Positions 24,811-32,388 of a DNA stretch of 35,418 nucleotides are shown one piece after another; positions within the stretch are counted from its first letter, which is position 1; each line of letters starts with the position of its first letter. This stretch comes from Streptomyces swartbergensis (lineage in GTDB: Bacteria > Actinomycetota > Actinomycetes > Streptomycetales > Streptomycetaceae): NCBI RefSeq assembly GCF_002148965.1, contig NZ_NGFN01000040.1:1-35418 (forward strand), written 5' to 3'. The translations under genes were made by a program, and so were the position numbers. The notes under the pieces were generated by a model. That model had not been told where the DNA came from, ran no database searches, and saw nothing but the letters and a program-made list of their open reading frames with translations.

Positions 24811-25668
24811 TCATGCCGTCGCGGACCGGTACTTGCGCACCGCCAGCGTCCGGAAGACGACCAGGATCAGGATCGAGTAGATCAGCGAGGCCCAGACGGG
24901 GTGCTGCATGGGCCAGGCGTCCGACTGCGACTGGCCCGGGTTGCCGAACAGCACGCGGCAGGCCTGGACCGTGGCGCTGAAGGGATTCCACTCGGCGATG
25001 TGGCGCAGCCACGGGGTCATGTGGCTGGTGTCCACGAACGCGTTCGAGATGAACGTGACCGGGAAGAGCCAGATCAGCCCGCTGGACGTGGCCGCCTCCG
25101 GGGTCCGGACGGACATGCCGATCAGGGCGCCGATCCAGGTGAACGCGTAGCCGAGCAGGAGCAGCAGGCCGAAGGCCCCGAGCACCTTGCCGAGGTTGGT
25201 GTCGCCGTCCGACCCGACGCGCCAGCCGACCAGGAGGGCGACGACCGCGAGGACGACCAGGGTGAGGGCCGTCTGCACGGAGTCGGCGAGGGTACGTCCG
25301 GTGAGGACCGCGCCGCGCGCCATGGGCAGGGAGCGGAAGCGGTCGATGAGGCCCTTGTGCATGTCGTCGGCGATACCGGCGCCGGAGCTGGCGGTGGCGA
25401 ACGTGACGGTCTGCGCGAAGATGCCCGCCATCAGGAAGTTCTTGTAGTCGACGGCGCTGGTGCTGCTGCCGATCTGCATGGAACCGCCGAAGACGTAGGT
25501 GAACAGCACCACGAACATGATCGGCTGGATCAGCCCGTAGATGATCATCTCCGGGATCCGGGACATGCGGATCAGGTTGCGTTTCGCGACGACCATCGAG
25601 TCGCGGATGGACTGGCTGACCGGGTTCGCGGCCGGCGCGACCCGCACGGTGTCGGTGACGGCGCTCAC
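24811..25668 (-). CDS. ABC-2 type permease (DrrB-like)
   Basis: A 285-residue membrane subunit of an ABC exporter with six hydrophobic segments, including the first near EMIIYGLIQPIMFVVLFTYVF and the last near LIYSILILVVFRTLAV. The family mark is the region around NPFSATVQACRVLF. The best-known relatives export daunorubicin-type drugs, but the substrate here is not evident. GTG 25668 overlaps the stop of the ATPase gene (GTGA), so the subunits are translationally coupled. Confidence 0.92.
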   Translation of the reverse strand: MSAVTDTVRVAPAANPVSQSIRDSMVVAKRNLIRMSRIPEMIIYGLIQPIMFVVLFTYVFGGSMQIGSSTSAVDYKNFLMAGIFAQTVTFATASSGAGIADDMHKGLIDRFRSLPMARGAVLTGRTLADSVQTALTLVVLAVVALLVGWRVGSDGDTNLGKVLGAFGLLLLLGYAFTWIGALIGMSVRTPEAATSSGLIWLFPVTFISNAFVDTSHMTPWLRHIAEWNPFSATVQACRVLFGNPGQSQSDAWPMQHPVWASLIYSILILVVFRTLAVRKYRSATA

Positions 25669-26651
25669 TTCACGGCCTCCTTGTCGGTCCCGTCGTTCTC
25701 TTCGTTCTTCGCCTCGGCCACGTGTCCCGTCAGGGACAGGAAGACGTCGTCGAGGGTCGGCCGGCGCAGGCCGATGTCGTCGATCTCGATGCCCCGGTTG
25801 TCCAGTTCGCGGATGACCTCGGCGAGGAGCTTGGCGCCGCCGGTCACCTGCGCGGTGAGCTTGCGCATGTGCTCCTCGACCGTGGTGTCGCCCTTGCCGA
25901 AGCCGGCGAGCACCTCGGCGGCGGCCTGGATGTGCTCGCGCTCGTGCACCACGACCTCGACGCGCTCGCCGCCGGTGCGGGCCTTGAGCTGGTCGGAGGT
26001 GCCCTTGGCGATGACCTTGCCGTGGTCGACCACCGCGATGTCGTGTGCCAGGTGGTCGGCCTCTTCCAGGTACTGCGTGGTCAGCAGCAGCGTCGTGCCG
26101 CCGGAGACCAGTTGCTTGATGACCTCCCACAGCTGCTGGCGGTTGCGGGGGTCGAGGCCGGTCGTCGGCTCGTCCATGAACATCACGGGCGGCGAGACGA
26201 CGAGGGCCGCCGCGAGGTCGAGCCGGCGGCGCATGCCTCCGGAGTAGGTCTTGGTGGGGCGGTCGGCCGCGTCCGCGAGGTGGAACTGCTCCAGCAGCTC
26301 GGCCGCGCGCTCCTTCGCCGCCTTGGCCCTCATCTGGTAGAGCTGGCCGACCATCTGGAGGTTCTCGCGGCCGGTCAGGTACTCGTCGACGGCCGCGAAC
26401 TGGCCGGACAGGCCGATGGAGCGGCGGACGGCGTCGGGCTGTTCGAGCACGTCGATGCCCGCGACGACCGCCCGCCCGCTGTCGGGGCGCAGCAGGGTGG
26501 TCAGGCAGCGGACGGTGGTCGTCTTGCCCGCGCCGTTCGGCCCGAGCAGGCCCAGGACCGTGCCCTCGGGCACGTCGAGGTCGACGCCGTCCAAGGCCCT
26601 TACGTCACCGAAGGTCTTGACCAGACCTTCGGCATAGATGGCGCCTGGCAT
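25665..26651 (-). CDS. ABC transporter ATPase (DrrA-like)
   Basis: A 328-residue nucleotide-binding subunit. Walker A GPNGAGKT (37-44), Q-loop Gln84, signature TYSGGMRRRLDLA (135-147) and Walker B VMFMDEPTTGLD (156-167) are all intact. The C-terminal 90 residues follow the DrrA pattern, including the end motif RRPTLDDVFLSLTGH. ATG 26651 is chosen because GGAG lies six bases upstream; the in-frame GTG 26663 would overlap that site. It forms an operon with the permease. A promoter with a built-in palindrome lies 60 bases upstream. Confidence 0.93.
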   Translation of the reverse strand: MPGAIYAEGLVKTFGDVRALDGVDLDVPEGTVLGLLGPNGAGKTTTVRCLTTLLRPDSGRAVVAGIDVLEQPDAVRRSIGLSGQFAAVDEYLTGRENLQMVGQLYQMRAKAAKERAAELLEQFHLADAADRPTKTYSGGMRRRLDLAAALVVSPPVMFMDEPTTGLDPRNRQQLWEVIKQLVSGGTTLLLTTQYLEEADHLAHDIAVVDHGKVIAKGTSDQLKARTGGERVEVVVHEREHIQAAAEVLAGFGKGDTTVEEHMRKLTAQVTGGAKLLAEVIRELDNRGIEIDDIGLRRPTLDDVFLSLTGHVAEAKNEENDGTDKEAVK

Positions 26652-26710
26652 AAAAGTCTCCACGTCTTCGGGGATCGCCGGACAGGGTGGATCAGGTTTC
26701 GCACGAACAC

Positions 26711-26739
26711 ACCATAACGCGATGTATCGCGTCTCTCAA
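26711..26739 (-). promoter_or_regulatory. ABC operon promoter with spacer operator
   Basis: Read on the minus strand, TTGAGA (26739-26734) and TATGGT (26716-26711) are separated by exactly 17 bases. Sixteen of those are the inverted repeat ACGCGATACATCGCGT (7-2-7 arms, 26732-26717). A repressor bound there would block RNA polymerase fully. The transcript would start near 26704, with a leader of about 50 bases. The regulator is not adjacent. Confidence 0.7.
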
Positions 26740-26801
26740 CGAGGTTTTCCGCGTTGCGCTTCATGCGACGAAAGGATCTTGAACCCGGCCCCCGGAGGCG
26801 G

Positions 26802-28031
26802 TCAGCCCATGACCGTGTAGCCCGCCTCGCGCAGCGCCTGGCCCACCTCGGCGCAGTGCGCCGGGCCCTTCGTCTCCAGGTGCAGCTCGACCTCCGCCTC
26901 CGTGAGCCCGAGCCGTGGGTCGGTTCGTACGTGGCTCACATCGAGGACGTTAGCGTCGACCACTGACAACACGCCCAGAAGTGTGGCCAGAGCGCCGGGC
27001 CGGTCCGTCAGCCGCAGCCGGACGGCCAGGTAGCGGCCCTGCGCGGCCATGCCGTGCCGCAGCACCCGCTGCATCAGCACCGGGTCGACATTGCCGCCGG
27101 ACAGCACCGCGACGACCGGCCCCTCGAAGGAGCCGGGCCGGCTCAGCAGCGCCGCGACCGGGCTCGCCCCGGCCGGCTCCACGACCAGCTTGGCCCGCTC
27201 CAGGCACAGCAGCAGCGCGGCGGACAGCTCGTCCTCACTGACCGTGCGCACCTCGTCGACCAGCTCGCCGACGATCCCGAACGGCACGTCGCCGGGCCGC
27301 CCGACCTTGATGCCGTCGGCCATCGTCGCCGGATTCTCGACCGAGACGGGCCGGCCCGCCGCCAGCGAGGGCGGGTAGGCCGCCGCGCCCGCCGCCTGGA
27401 CGCCGATGATCTTCAGGTCGGGCCGCAGGGCCTTCACCGACACCGCGATCCCGGCGGCCAGTCCGCCGCCGCCGATGCCGACGACGATCGTGCGCGCCTC
27501 CGGGCACTGCTCCAGGATCTCCAGGCCGACCGTGCCCTGGCCCGCGATGATGTCGGGGTGGTCGAAGGGGTGGATGAACACCGCGCCCGTCTCCGCCGCG
27601 TACTCCTGCGCGGCGGCCAGCGTCTCGTCGACCACCTGGCCGTGCAGCCGCACCTCGGCCCCGTAGTCCCGGGTGGCGCTGACCTTGGGCAGCGGGGCGC
27701 CCTTCGGCATGAACACCGTCGAGCGCACGCCGAGCAGCGCGGACGCCAGGGCGACGCCCTGCGCGTGGTTGCCGGCGCTCGCGGCGACGACACCGGCGGC
27801 GCGCTCCTCGGGTAGCAGACCCGCGATCCGTACGTAGGCGCCGCGCAGCTTGAACGAACCCGTCCGCTGGAGGTTCTCGCACTTGAGATGCACCGGCGCG
27901 CCGACCATCTGGGACAGGTGCCTGCTGCCCTCCATCGCGGTCACCCGCGCCACGCCCGAGAGCATCTTCTGGGCGCCGCGCACGTCGTCGAGGGTGACGG
28001 GCCGCAAGGAGTCAGCCGTGCTGTAGCTCAT
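26802..28031 (-). CDS. ilvA: Threonine ammonia-lyase (threonine dehydratase)
   Basis: A 409-residue PLP enzyme that converts threonine to 2-oxobutanoate and ammonia. The PLP lysine is Lys61 in TGSFKLRGAY, followed by SAGNHAQG and the phosphate loop GIGGGGLAAG. The last 75 residues form one ACT domain (RYLAVRLRLTDRPGALATLL...), giving the short single-ACT layout rather than the two-ACT biosynthetic enzyme of E. coli. It may feed isoleucine synthesis or threonine breakdown. ATG 28031 has GGAG three bases upstream. It is divergent from the MarR gene. Confidence 0.93.
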   Translation of the reverse strand: MSYSTADSLRPVTLDDVRGAQKMLSGVARVTAMEGSRHLSQMVGAPVHLKCENLQRTGSFKLRGAYVRIAGLLPEERAAGVVAASAGNHAQGVALASALLGVRSTVFMPKGAPLPKVSATRDYGAEVRLHGQVVDETLAAAQEYAAETGAVFIHPFDHPDIIAGQGTVGLEILEQCPEARTIVVGIGGGGLAAGIAVSVKALRPDLKIIGVQAAGAAAYPPSLAAGRPVSVENPATMADGIKVGRPGDVPFGIVGELVDEVRTVSEDELSAALLLCLERAKLVVEPAGASPVAALLSRPGSFEGPVVAVLSGGNVDPVLMQRVLRHGMAAQGRYLAVRLRLTDRPGALATLLGVLSVVDANVLDVSHVRTDPRLGLTEAEVELHLETKGPAHCAEVGQALREAGYTVMG

Positions 28032-28176
28032 GACTCCAGCATCGCAGTTCACGAGCGGGAACGGCCGTTGTGACCAACCTCCGAGACCCGCTTTGCGCAG
28101 CCCCGGTACGGCCCGCGCCCCGGCCGCGTACCCTGTCCCCCAATCAGCCAGCCCTCCACGAAGTGAGCCCCCGGCC

Positions 28177-28701
28177 ATGCCCACAACACCTGAAATGTCG
28201 ATGGACATGACGACCGTCGGTGACACCGGTCTTCTCGACACCCTCCAGCACGAGGTGGCGGTGTTCGCCCGCCGTGCCGAACAGACCCGTCTCGGCGGGG
28301 TCGGGCAGGTGCGCAACTCCATGGACCGCGCCGCGTACCTGCTGCTCAACCGTCTCGACAAGGAAGGCCCGATGGGCGTCAAGGCCCTCGCCGCGAGCAT
28401 GGGGATCGACTCCTCGACGGTCACCCGGCAGGTCGCTCCGCTCGTCGACACCGGCCTGGTCAAGCGCACGTCGCACCCCGAGGACGGGCGGGCGGTGGTG
28501 CTCCAACTGTCCCCGCGCGGGCAGGCGCGGCTGGAGGAAGTGCGCTCGTCCCGGCGGCAGTTGATGGCCGAGCTGACCGAGGACTGGGAGCCGGAGGAGC
28601 GCGAGGCGTTCTGCTCGCTGCTCACGCGCTTCAACAGCGCGCTGTCCGCCCGGATGGCGGTGTCGGGGCTGCCGGGGCCGGAGGCGCAGTCGCCGTCATA
28701 A
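28177..28701 (+). CDS. MarR-family transcriptional regulator
   Basis: A 174-residue winged-helix regulator. LDKEGPMGVKALAASMGID and SSTVTRQVAPLVDTGLVKR form the HTH, and TSHPEDGRAVVLQLSPRGQ is the wing, the standard MarR pattern. ATG 28177 is the first in-frame ATG of the family-like region; the Shine-Dalgarno sequence is weak, and in-frame ATGs at 28195, 28201 and 28207 are possible. It is divergent from ilvA by 145 bp and could control it or itself. The ligand is unknown. Confidence 0.88.
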   Translation: MPTTPEMSMDMTTVGDTGLLDTLQHEVAVFARRAEQTRLGGVGQVRNSMDRAAYLLLNRLDKEGPMGVKALAASMGIDSSTVTRQVAPLVDTGLVKRTSHPEDGRAVVLQLSPRGQARLEEVRSSRRQLMAELTEDWEPEEREAFCSLLTRFNSALSARMAVSGLPGPEAQSPS

Positions 28702-28702
28702 C

Positions 28703-28766
28703 AGACGTGCGGCATAAGAGACGTGCGGCATAAGAGGCGCGCGGCATCAGAGGCGCGCGGCATCAG
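28703..28766. repeat. Four tandem 16-bp repeats
   Basis: The units are 28703-28718 and 28719-28734 (both AGACGTGCGGCATAAG), then 28735-28750 and 28751-28766 (both AGGCGCGCGGCATCAG). A partial fifth unit follows. The paired variants show that duplication happened in two rounds. The array begins directly after the marR stop. Confidence 0.92.
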
Positions 28767-28841
28767 AGACGCATGACGCGCCGTTCGCTCTTCGGGGGCG
28801 CCCGTACGACTCGCTCTCCGGGGCGCCCGTACGACGCGTGC

Positions 28842-28861
28842 CCGCCACGCGCGCGTGGCGG
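28842..28861. terminator. Perfect 20-bp palindrome
   Basis: CCGCCACGCGCGCGTGGCGG is fully self-complementary. It lies 140 bp after marR with no T-run. It may act as a terminator by pausing, or be a protein binding site. Confidence 0.4.
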
Positions 28862-29095
28862 ACGGAGGGGCGGGCGCGAGCTCGTGTGGCGGTGGTCGGC
28901 CGGGCCCGGGCGGGGCTCCTGGCCACGGGGCCGCCCGCGCCGGCCGGGTCATCCGCCGTCCCGACCCGGTGCGCGGCTCTTGACCGCGGGGCCGCCCCTG
29001 GCCTGATATGAGACCGGGTCCCCGTCGTACGCGGCCGTCGCGCCCGTACCCGGCCGGGACCGCATCCTCAGAGTCGCCGTCGGGCGGGAGGCGCG

Positions 29096-29599
29096 GTGCG
29101 ACAACGGCATGCGTCCCAGGAAACCCGGCGAGCCCGGGAGTTCGAGGCGTTCGTCGCGGGCGCGGCCGGGCGGCTGCTGCACGCCGCGACCCTGCTCACC
29201 GCGGAGGCCCCGGACGACAACCCGCGCGCGCGACGCCTGCTGACCCTGTCGCTGGCGCACACGTACGCGTGCTGGGACCGGCTGCGCGGCGAGGATCCGT
29301 ACGACCGCACGCGGCAGTACCTGGCCACCCGCTTCGCGCGCGGCGCGTGGCACCACCACGGCGGTCTCGGCCGCTCCCGACCGCACCCGGCGAGTCCCCT
29401 GGCCCCGCTCACCCCGCAGGAGCGGCTGATCCTGGTGCTCAGGCTCTACGAAGGCGTCGCCGAGGAGCAGGCGGCGGCCCTGCTCGGCCTGTCCGCGGAG
29501 CGCGTACGGGCCATCTGCCACCGGGCGACGACGGCCCTGCTGCACCGCTCGCGGGGACCGGCACCGGCAGCGACGGCCAAGAAGGCGGTGCCCTCATGA
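29096..29599 (+). CDS. Divergent ECF sigma-like protein (region 4 clear)
   Basis: A 167-residue protein. The C-terminal half is a clear sigma-70 region 4: LTPQERLILVLRLYEGVAEE, then EEQAAALLGLSAERVRAICHRA as the HTH. The N-terminal half begins like SigE-type ECF factors (FEAFVAGAAGRLLHAATLLTA) but lacks the usual region 2 core (the DLVQE-type motif), with RARRLLTLSLAHTYACWDRL instead. It may be a weak or altered sigma factor, or a region-4-only regulator. GTG 29096 has GGGAGG upstream. Its stop overlaps a micro-ORF start (ATGA). Confidence 0.75.
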   Translation: MRQRHASQETRRAREFEAFVAGAAGRLLHAATLLTAEAPDDNPRARRLLTLSLAHTYACWDRLRGEDPYDRTRQYLATRFARGAWHHHGGLGRSRPHPASPLAPLTPQERLILVLRLYEGVAEEQAAALLGLSAERVRAICHRATTALLHRSRGPAPAATAKKAVPS

Positions 29600-29673
29600 G
29601 CCCTCCGGGCCGGAAACCTCTCGGCGAGCCCGGCAACGCAGAGCGCCCTTCCGGCGAACGGAGGCGGGTATGA
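29596..29673 (+). CDS. 25-residue micro-ORF bridging two genes
   Basis: ATG 29596 overlaps the sigma-like stop (ATGA), and the micro-ORF stop TGA 29671-29673 overlaps the next gene's ATG 29670 (again ATGA). The peptide begins MSPPGRKPLGEPG and is basic at its end (GERRRV). It could be a real peptide, or simply a translated bridge that couples the two genes. No homologue is recognised. Confidence 0.4.
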   Translation: MSPPGRKPLGEPGNAERPSGERRRV

Positions 29674-29921
29674 GCGGGAGCGACCGCGAGGCGGCCGCTC
29701 GGCGGCTGCTGGAGCAGACGTCGTCGCGGTCCGTGCCGCCCGAGATCCACGCGGAGGCGGTGCGCCGGGGCGCCCGCATGCTGCGGCGCAGGGCGGTCGC
29801 GCGGCGCCTGTTGTGGCTGCTGATGTTCGCGGCTGCCGTGGGGTTCACGGTGTGGGCGCTGACGGCCCGCCCGTGGGTGGAGCCGCCGTCGGACACGACT
29901 CCACCCCTCACCAGCTGGTGA
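29670..29921 (+). CDS. Small membrane protein downstream of sigma-like gene
   Basis: An 83-residue protein with a charged cytoplasmic N terminus (about 45 residues, Arg-rich near the membrane) and one membrane helix (LLWLLMFAAAVGFTVWALTA), then a short Pro-rich outside tail. ATG 29670 has GGAGG five bases upstream. Its position after a sigma-like gene makes a membrane-bound anti-sigma-like partner possible, but no zinc anti-sigma motif (HxxxCxxC) is present. Function unknown. Confidence 0.72.
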   Translation: MSGSDREAAARRLLEQTSSRSVPPEIHAEAVRRGARMLRRRAVARRLLWLLMFAAAVGFTVWALTARPWVEPPSDTTPPLTSW

Positions 29922-29936
29922 CCCCGCCGGGGCGTC

Positions 29937-31091
29937 CTAGCCGAGCGCTTGCTGAAGGTCTTCCAGCAGATCGTCGGCGTTCTCGATGCCGACGGACAGG
30001 CGCACCAGGTCGCCGGGCACCTCCAGGAGCGAACCGGCCGCGGAGGCGTGCGTCATCCGGCCGGGGTGCTCGATCAGCGACTCGACGCCGCCCAGGGACT
30101 CGCCCAGCGTGAACACCTTGGCGCGGTTGCAGATCTCGACGGCGGCCTCCTCGCCGCCCGCCACACGGAAGGAGACCATGCCGCCGAACGACTTCATCTG
30201 CTTGGCGGCGACCTCGTGCCCGGGGTGCTCCGGCAGGCCCGGGTACAGGACGCTCGTCACGCGCGCGTGCCGGGTGAGCATGTCGGCGACCTTGGCGGCG
30301 TTCTCACTGTGCCGGTCCATGCGCACCGCGAGCGTCTTGGTGCCGCGCAGCACCAGCCAGGAGTCGAAGGGCCCGGCGACCGCGCCCATGGCGTTCTGGT
30401 GGAAGGCCAGCTCCTCGCCCAGGTCCGGGTCGTCGGTGATCAGCGCGCCGCCGACGACGTCCGAGTGACCGCCCATGTACTTGGTCAGGGAGTGCACGAC
30501 GACGTCCGCGCCGAGCGAGAGCGGCTGCTGGAGGTAGGGCGTGGCGAAGGTGTTGTCGACGACGAGGCGGGCGCCCGCGTCCCGGGCGACCTGGGCGACG
30601 GCGGCGATGTCCGTGATGCCGAGGAGCGGGTTGGAGGGGGTCTCCACCCACACGGCCTTGGTCTTCGGGGTGATGGCGGCCCGTACCGCGGCCGGATCGC
30701 TGGTGTCGGCGACCGACCACTCCACGCCCCAGCGGGCGACGACCTTGGCGAACAGGCGGAACGTGCCGCCGTAGGCGTCGTTGGGGATGACCACGTGGTC
30801 GCCGGGGCTGAGCAGCGTACGCAGCAGGCAGTCCTCGGCCGCCAGCCCGGACGCGAACGCGAGACCGCGGCGGCCGCCCTCCAGGGCGGCGAGGTTCTCC
30901 TCCAGCGCGGTCCTGGTCGGGTTGGCGCTGCGGCTGTACTCGTAGCCGCCGCGCAGGCCGCCGACGCCGTCCTGCTTGTAGGTCGAGACCTGGTAGATCG
31001 GCGGGACGACCGCGCCCGTCAGGGGGTCGGCGGTGTTGCCCGCGTGGATCGCGAGCGTCTCGAAGTGCTGACTGATGTGCCTGTCGCTCAT
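29937..31091 (-). CDS. metB: Cystathionine gamma-synthase
   Basis: A 384-residue PLP enzyme of the Cys/Met metabolism family. It condenses an activated homoserine with cysteine to cystathionine in methionine synthesis or transsulfuration. The PLP lysine is Lys204 in HSLTKYMGGHSD, with EYSRSANPTR (51-60) and DNTFATPY (179-186) as family marks. A cystathionine gamma-lyase activity cannot be excluded, since the two share these motifs. ATG 31091 has no clear Shine-Dalgarno sequence. It is convergent with the small membrane protein (15 bp gap) and divergent from 31267. Confidence 0.88.
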   Translation of the reverse strand: MSDRHISQHFETLAIHAGNTADPLTGAVVPPIYQVSTYKQDGVGGLRGGYEYSRSANPTRTALEENLAALEGGRRGLAFASGLAAEDCLLRTLLSPGDHVVIPNDAYGGTFRLFAKVVARWGVEWSVADTSDPAAVRAAITPKTKAVWVETPSNPLLGITDIAAVAQVARDAGARLVVDNTFATPYLQQPLSLGADVVVHSLTKYMGGHSDVVGGALITDDPDLGEELAFHQNAMGAVAGPFDSWLVLRGTKTLAVRMDRHSENAAKVADMLTRHARVTSVLYPGLPEHPGHEVAAKQMKSFGGMVSFRVAGGEEAAVEICNRAKVFTLGESLGGVESLIEHPGRMTHASAAGSLLEVPGDLVRLSVGIENADDLLEDLQQALG

Positions 31092-31154
31092 GGGCACCGA
31101 GGGTAGTGCGCCGACGCGATGAGTGCGGGGGGACGAGGCGACACGGGCGCCGGA

Positions 31155-31216
31155 GCCGGGTTTTCCACAGGCGGTGGGCACGGCGGCGGGTGCGGCTCGG
31201 CCGGGTTTTCCACAGG
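31155..31216. repeat. Paired 17-bp repeats containing DnaA-box-like cores
   Basis: GCCGGGTTTTCCACAGG occurs identically at 31155-31171 and 31200-31216, 45 bp apart. Each holds TTTTCCACA, one base from the Streptomyces DnaA box TTGTCCACA and within the general TTWTNCACA pattern. They lie in the divergent gap between metB and the gene at 31267. Confidence 0.75.
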
Positions 31217-31266
31217 TTCGGGGACCAGGTTGGCCAATTGTCGGCGCGGTCTGGTTCGCTTGTTGC

Positions 31267-32388
31267 ATGGAGATTCTCTGGGTCCTGATCGCACTGGTCA
31301 TGCTGGGCTTCGTGCTGCTTCCCTTCCTGCGGCGCAGGCGCGGTGCCGCGATCGGGCTGGTCTCGCCCGACCACCCGGACGCCGCGGACCCGGCGAACTA
31401 CGGCTTCGTCCGCGAGGAGGAGCTGGACATCCGCATGCCCGGCCCCGACCAGGACCTGCTGGACGTCCTGGACGTGGTGCAGCGCACGCAGGACTACCGC
31501 GCGGCGCAGCAGCTCCTTGCGGGCACGGAGACGGAGGGCGAGCGCCGCTGGCAGCGCGTGCAGGCCTTCGCAGGTGCGGCCTCGCTGGAGCTCTCCCAGC
31601 GGCCCGGCGGGGTGAGCGAGGCGCCGGGCGGGCAGTGGCTGCGGGTGTGGCGGGCCGAGGCGCCCAAGGACGCGGGCGGGGCCGCGGTGCACGCCGAGTT
31701 TCTGGTGCAGCAGGCATGGCGTACGGCGACGCCCGGGACGGACGAGTTCCGGATCATCATGGAGGAGGCGAAGGCGGCGTGCGGCGACGCGGCGCTGCTG
31801 GCTCCCGGCGATCCGATCCCCTACATCGTCGAGCTGTCGGTGGCCCGCGGGCTGGGCTACTCCCAGAAGGACTTCGAGCAGGTCTGGCTGAAGATCCTGG
31901 ACCGGGCCCCGGCCCACATGGGAGCGCACCTGGCCGCGCTGCACTACTGGTGCGAGAAGTGGCACGGCTCGCGTGAGCTGGCGTACGAGTTCGCGGAGGC
32001 CGCGGCGGCCCGCGCGCCCAAGGGCTCCCTCCTGGCGGCGATGCCCCTCTTCGCGGTGTTCGAGCACCTCCCCGAGGTGACCCTGGTCAGCAGCTTCTGG
32101 CAGACCGAGGTCGTCACGAAGGCGGTCCACGGCGCGCTGCACGCGGTGCACTCGGCCCGCCCCGACGACCCGATGCTGGCGCACGTGCGGCACATGCTGG
32201 TCTTCTTCCTGGTCCGCAGCGAGCGCTGGGCGGAGGCCATGAACCAGCTGGTGCACATCGACGGCCATGTCGGCGCCCTGCCCTGGACCCTGTCCGCCGA
32301 CCCGGCGGCGGAGTTCGCGGTGTACCGGGCCCTGGCGGTGGCAGGCTACGAGGCGAACGGCGGCAGCCCGGCGAGCCTGCCGCAGTGA
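31267..32388 (+). CDS. Membrane-anchored helical-repeat protein, unknown function
   Basis: A 373-residue protein. One N-terminal membrane helix (MEILWVLIALVMLGFVLLPFL) is followed by a basic stop-transfer (RRRRG) and a large helical cytoplasmic domain with TPR-like spacing. Tryptophans and RSERWAEAMNQL-type repeats are frequent. I do not recognise a named family; it resembles conserved actinobacterial hypothetical proteins. ATG 31267 has no Shine-Dalgarno sequence, so leaderless translation is possible. Paired DnaA-box-like repeats lie 50-110 bp upstream. Confidence 0.78.
   Translation: MEILWVLIALVMLGFVLLPFLRRRRGAAIGLVSPDHPDAADPANYGFVREEELDIRMPGPDQDLLDVLDVVQRTQDYRAAQQLLAGTETEGERRWQRVQAFAGAASLELSQRPGGVSEAPGGQWLRVWRAEAPKDAGGAAVHAEFLVQQAWRTATPGTDEFRIIMEEAKAACGDAALLAPGDPIPYIVELSVARGLGYSQKDFEQVWLKILDRAPAHMGAHLAALHYWCEKWHGSRELAYEFAEAAAARAPKGSLLAAMPLFAVFEHLPEVTLVSSFWQTEVVTKAVHGALHAVHSARPDDPMLAHVRHMLVFFLVRSERWAEAMNQLVHIDGHVGALPWTLSADPAAEFAVYRALAVAGYEANGGSPASLPQ

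Larger units (their letters stand above)
28702..29095. other. Repeat-rich gap after marR
   Basis: No gene is supported. It holds four tandem 16-bp repeats (28703-28766), a 16-bp direct repeat (28795-28810 and 28820-28835) and a perfect 20-bp palindrome (28842-28861) that may end marR transcription. The rest is GC-rich sequence leading to the sigma-like gene. A 77-codon open frame at 28773 has no ribosome binding site or family features. Confidence 0.6.

Noticed and set aside
24811..26651. Antibiotic resistance exporter
   Set aside because: The DrrAB similarity is real, but such exporters are common and no biosynthetic cluster is present, so the substrate is left open.
28773..29006. 77-codon open frame after marR
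   Set aside because: No ribosome binding site and biased Arg/Gly/Pro composition; lies over repeats and a palindrome.
31155..31216. Origin of replication
   Set aside because: Only two DnaA-like boxes, and no dnaA, dnaN or gyrase genes nearby; Streptomyces oriC has many boxes.
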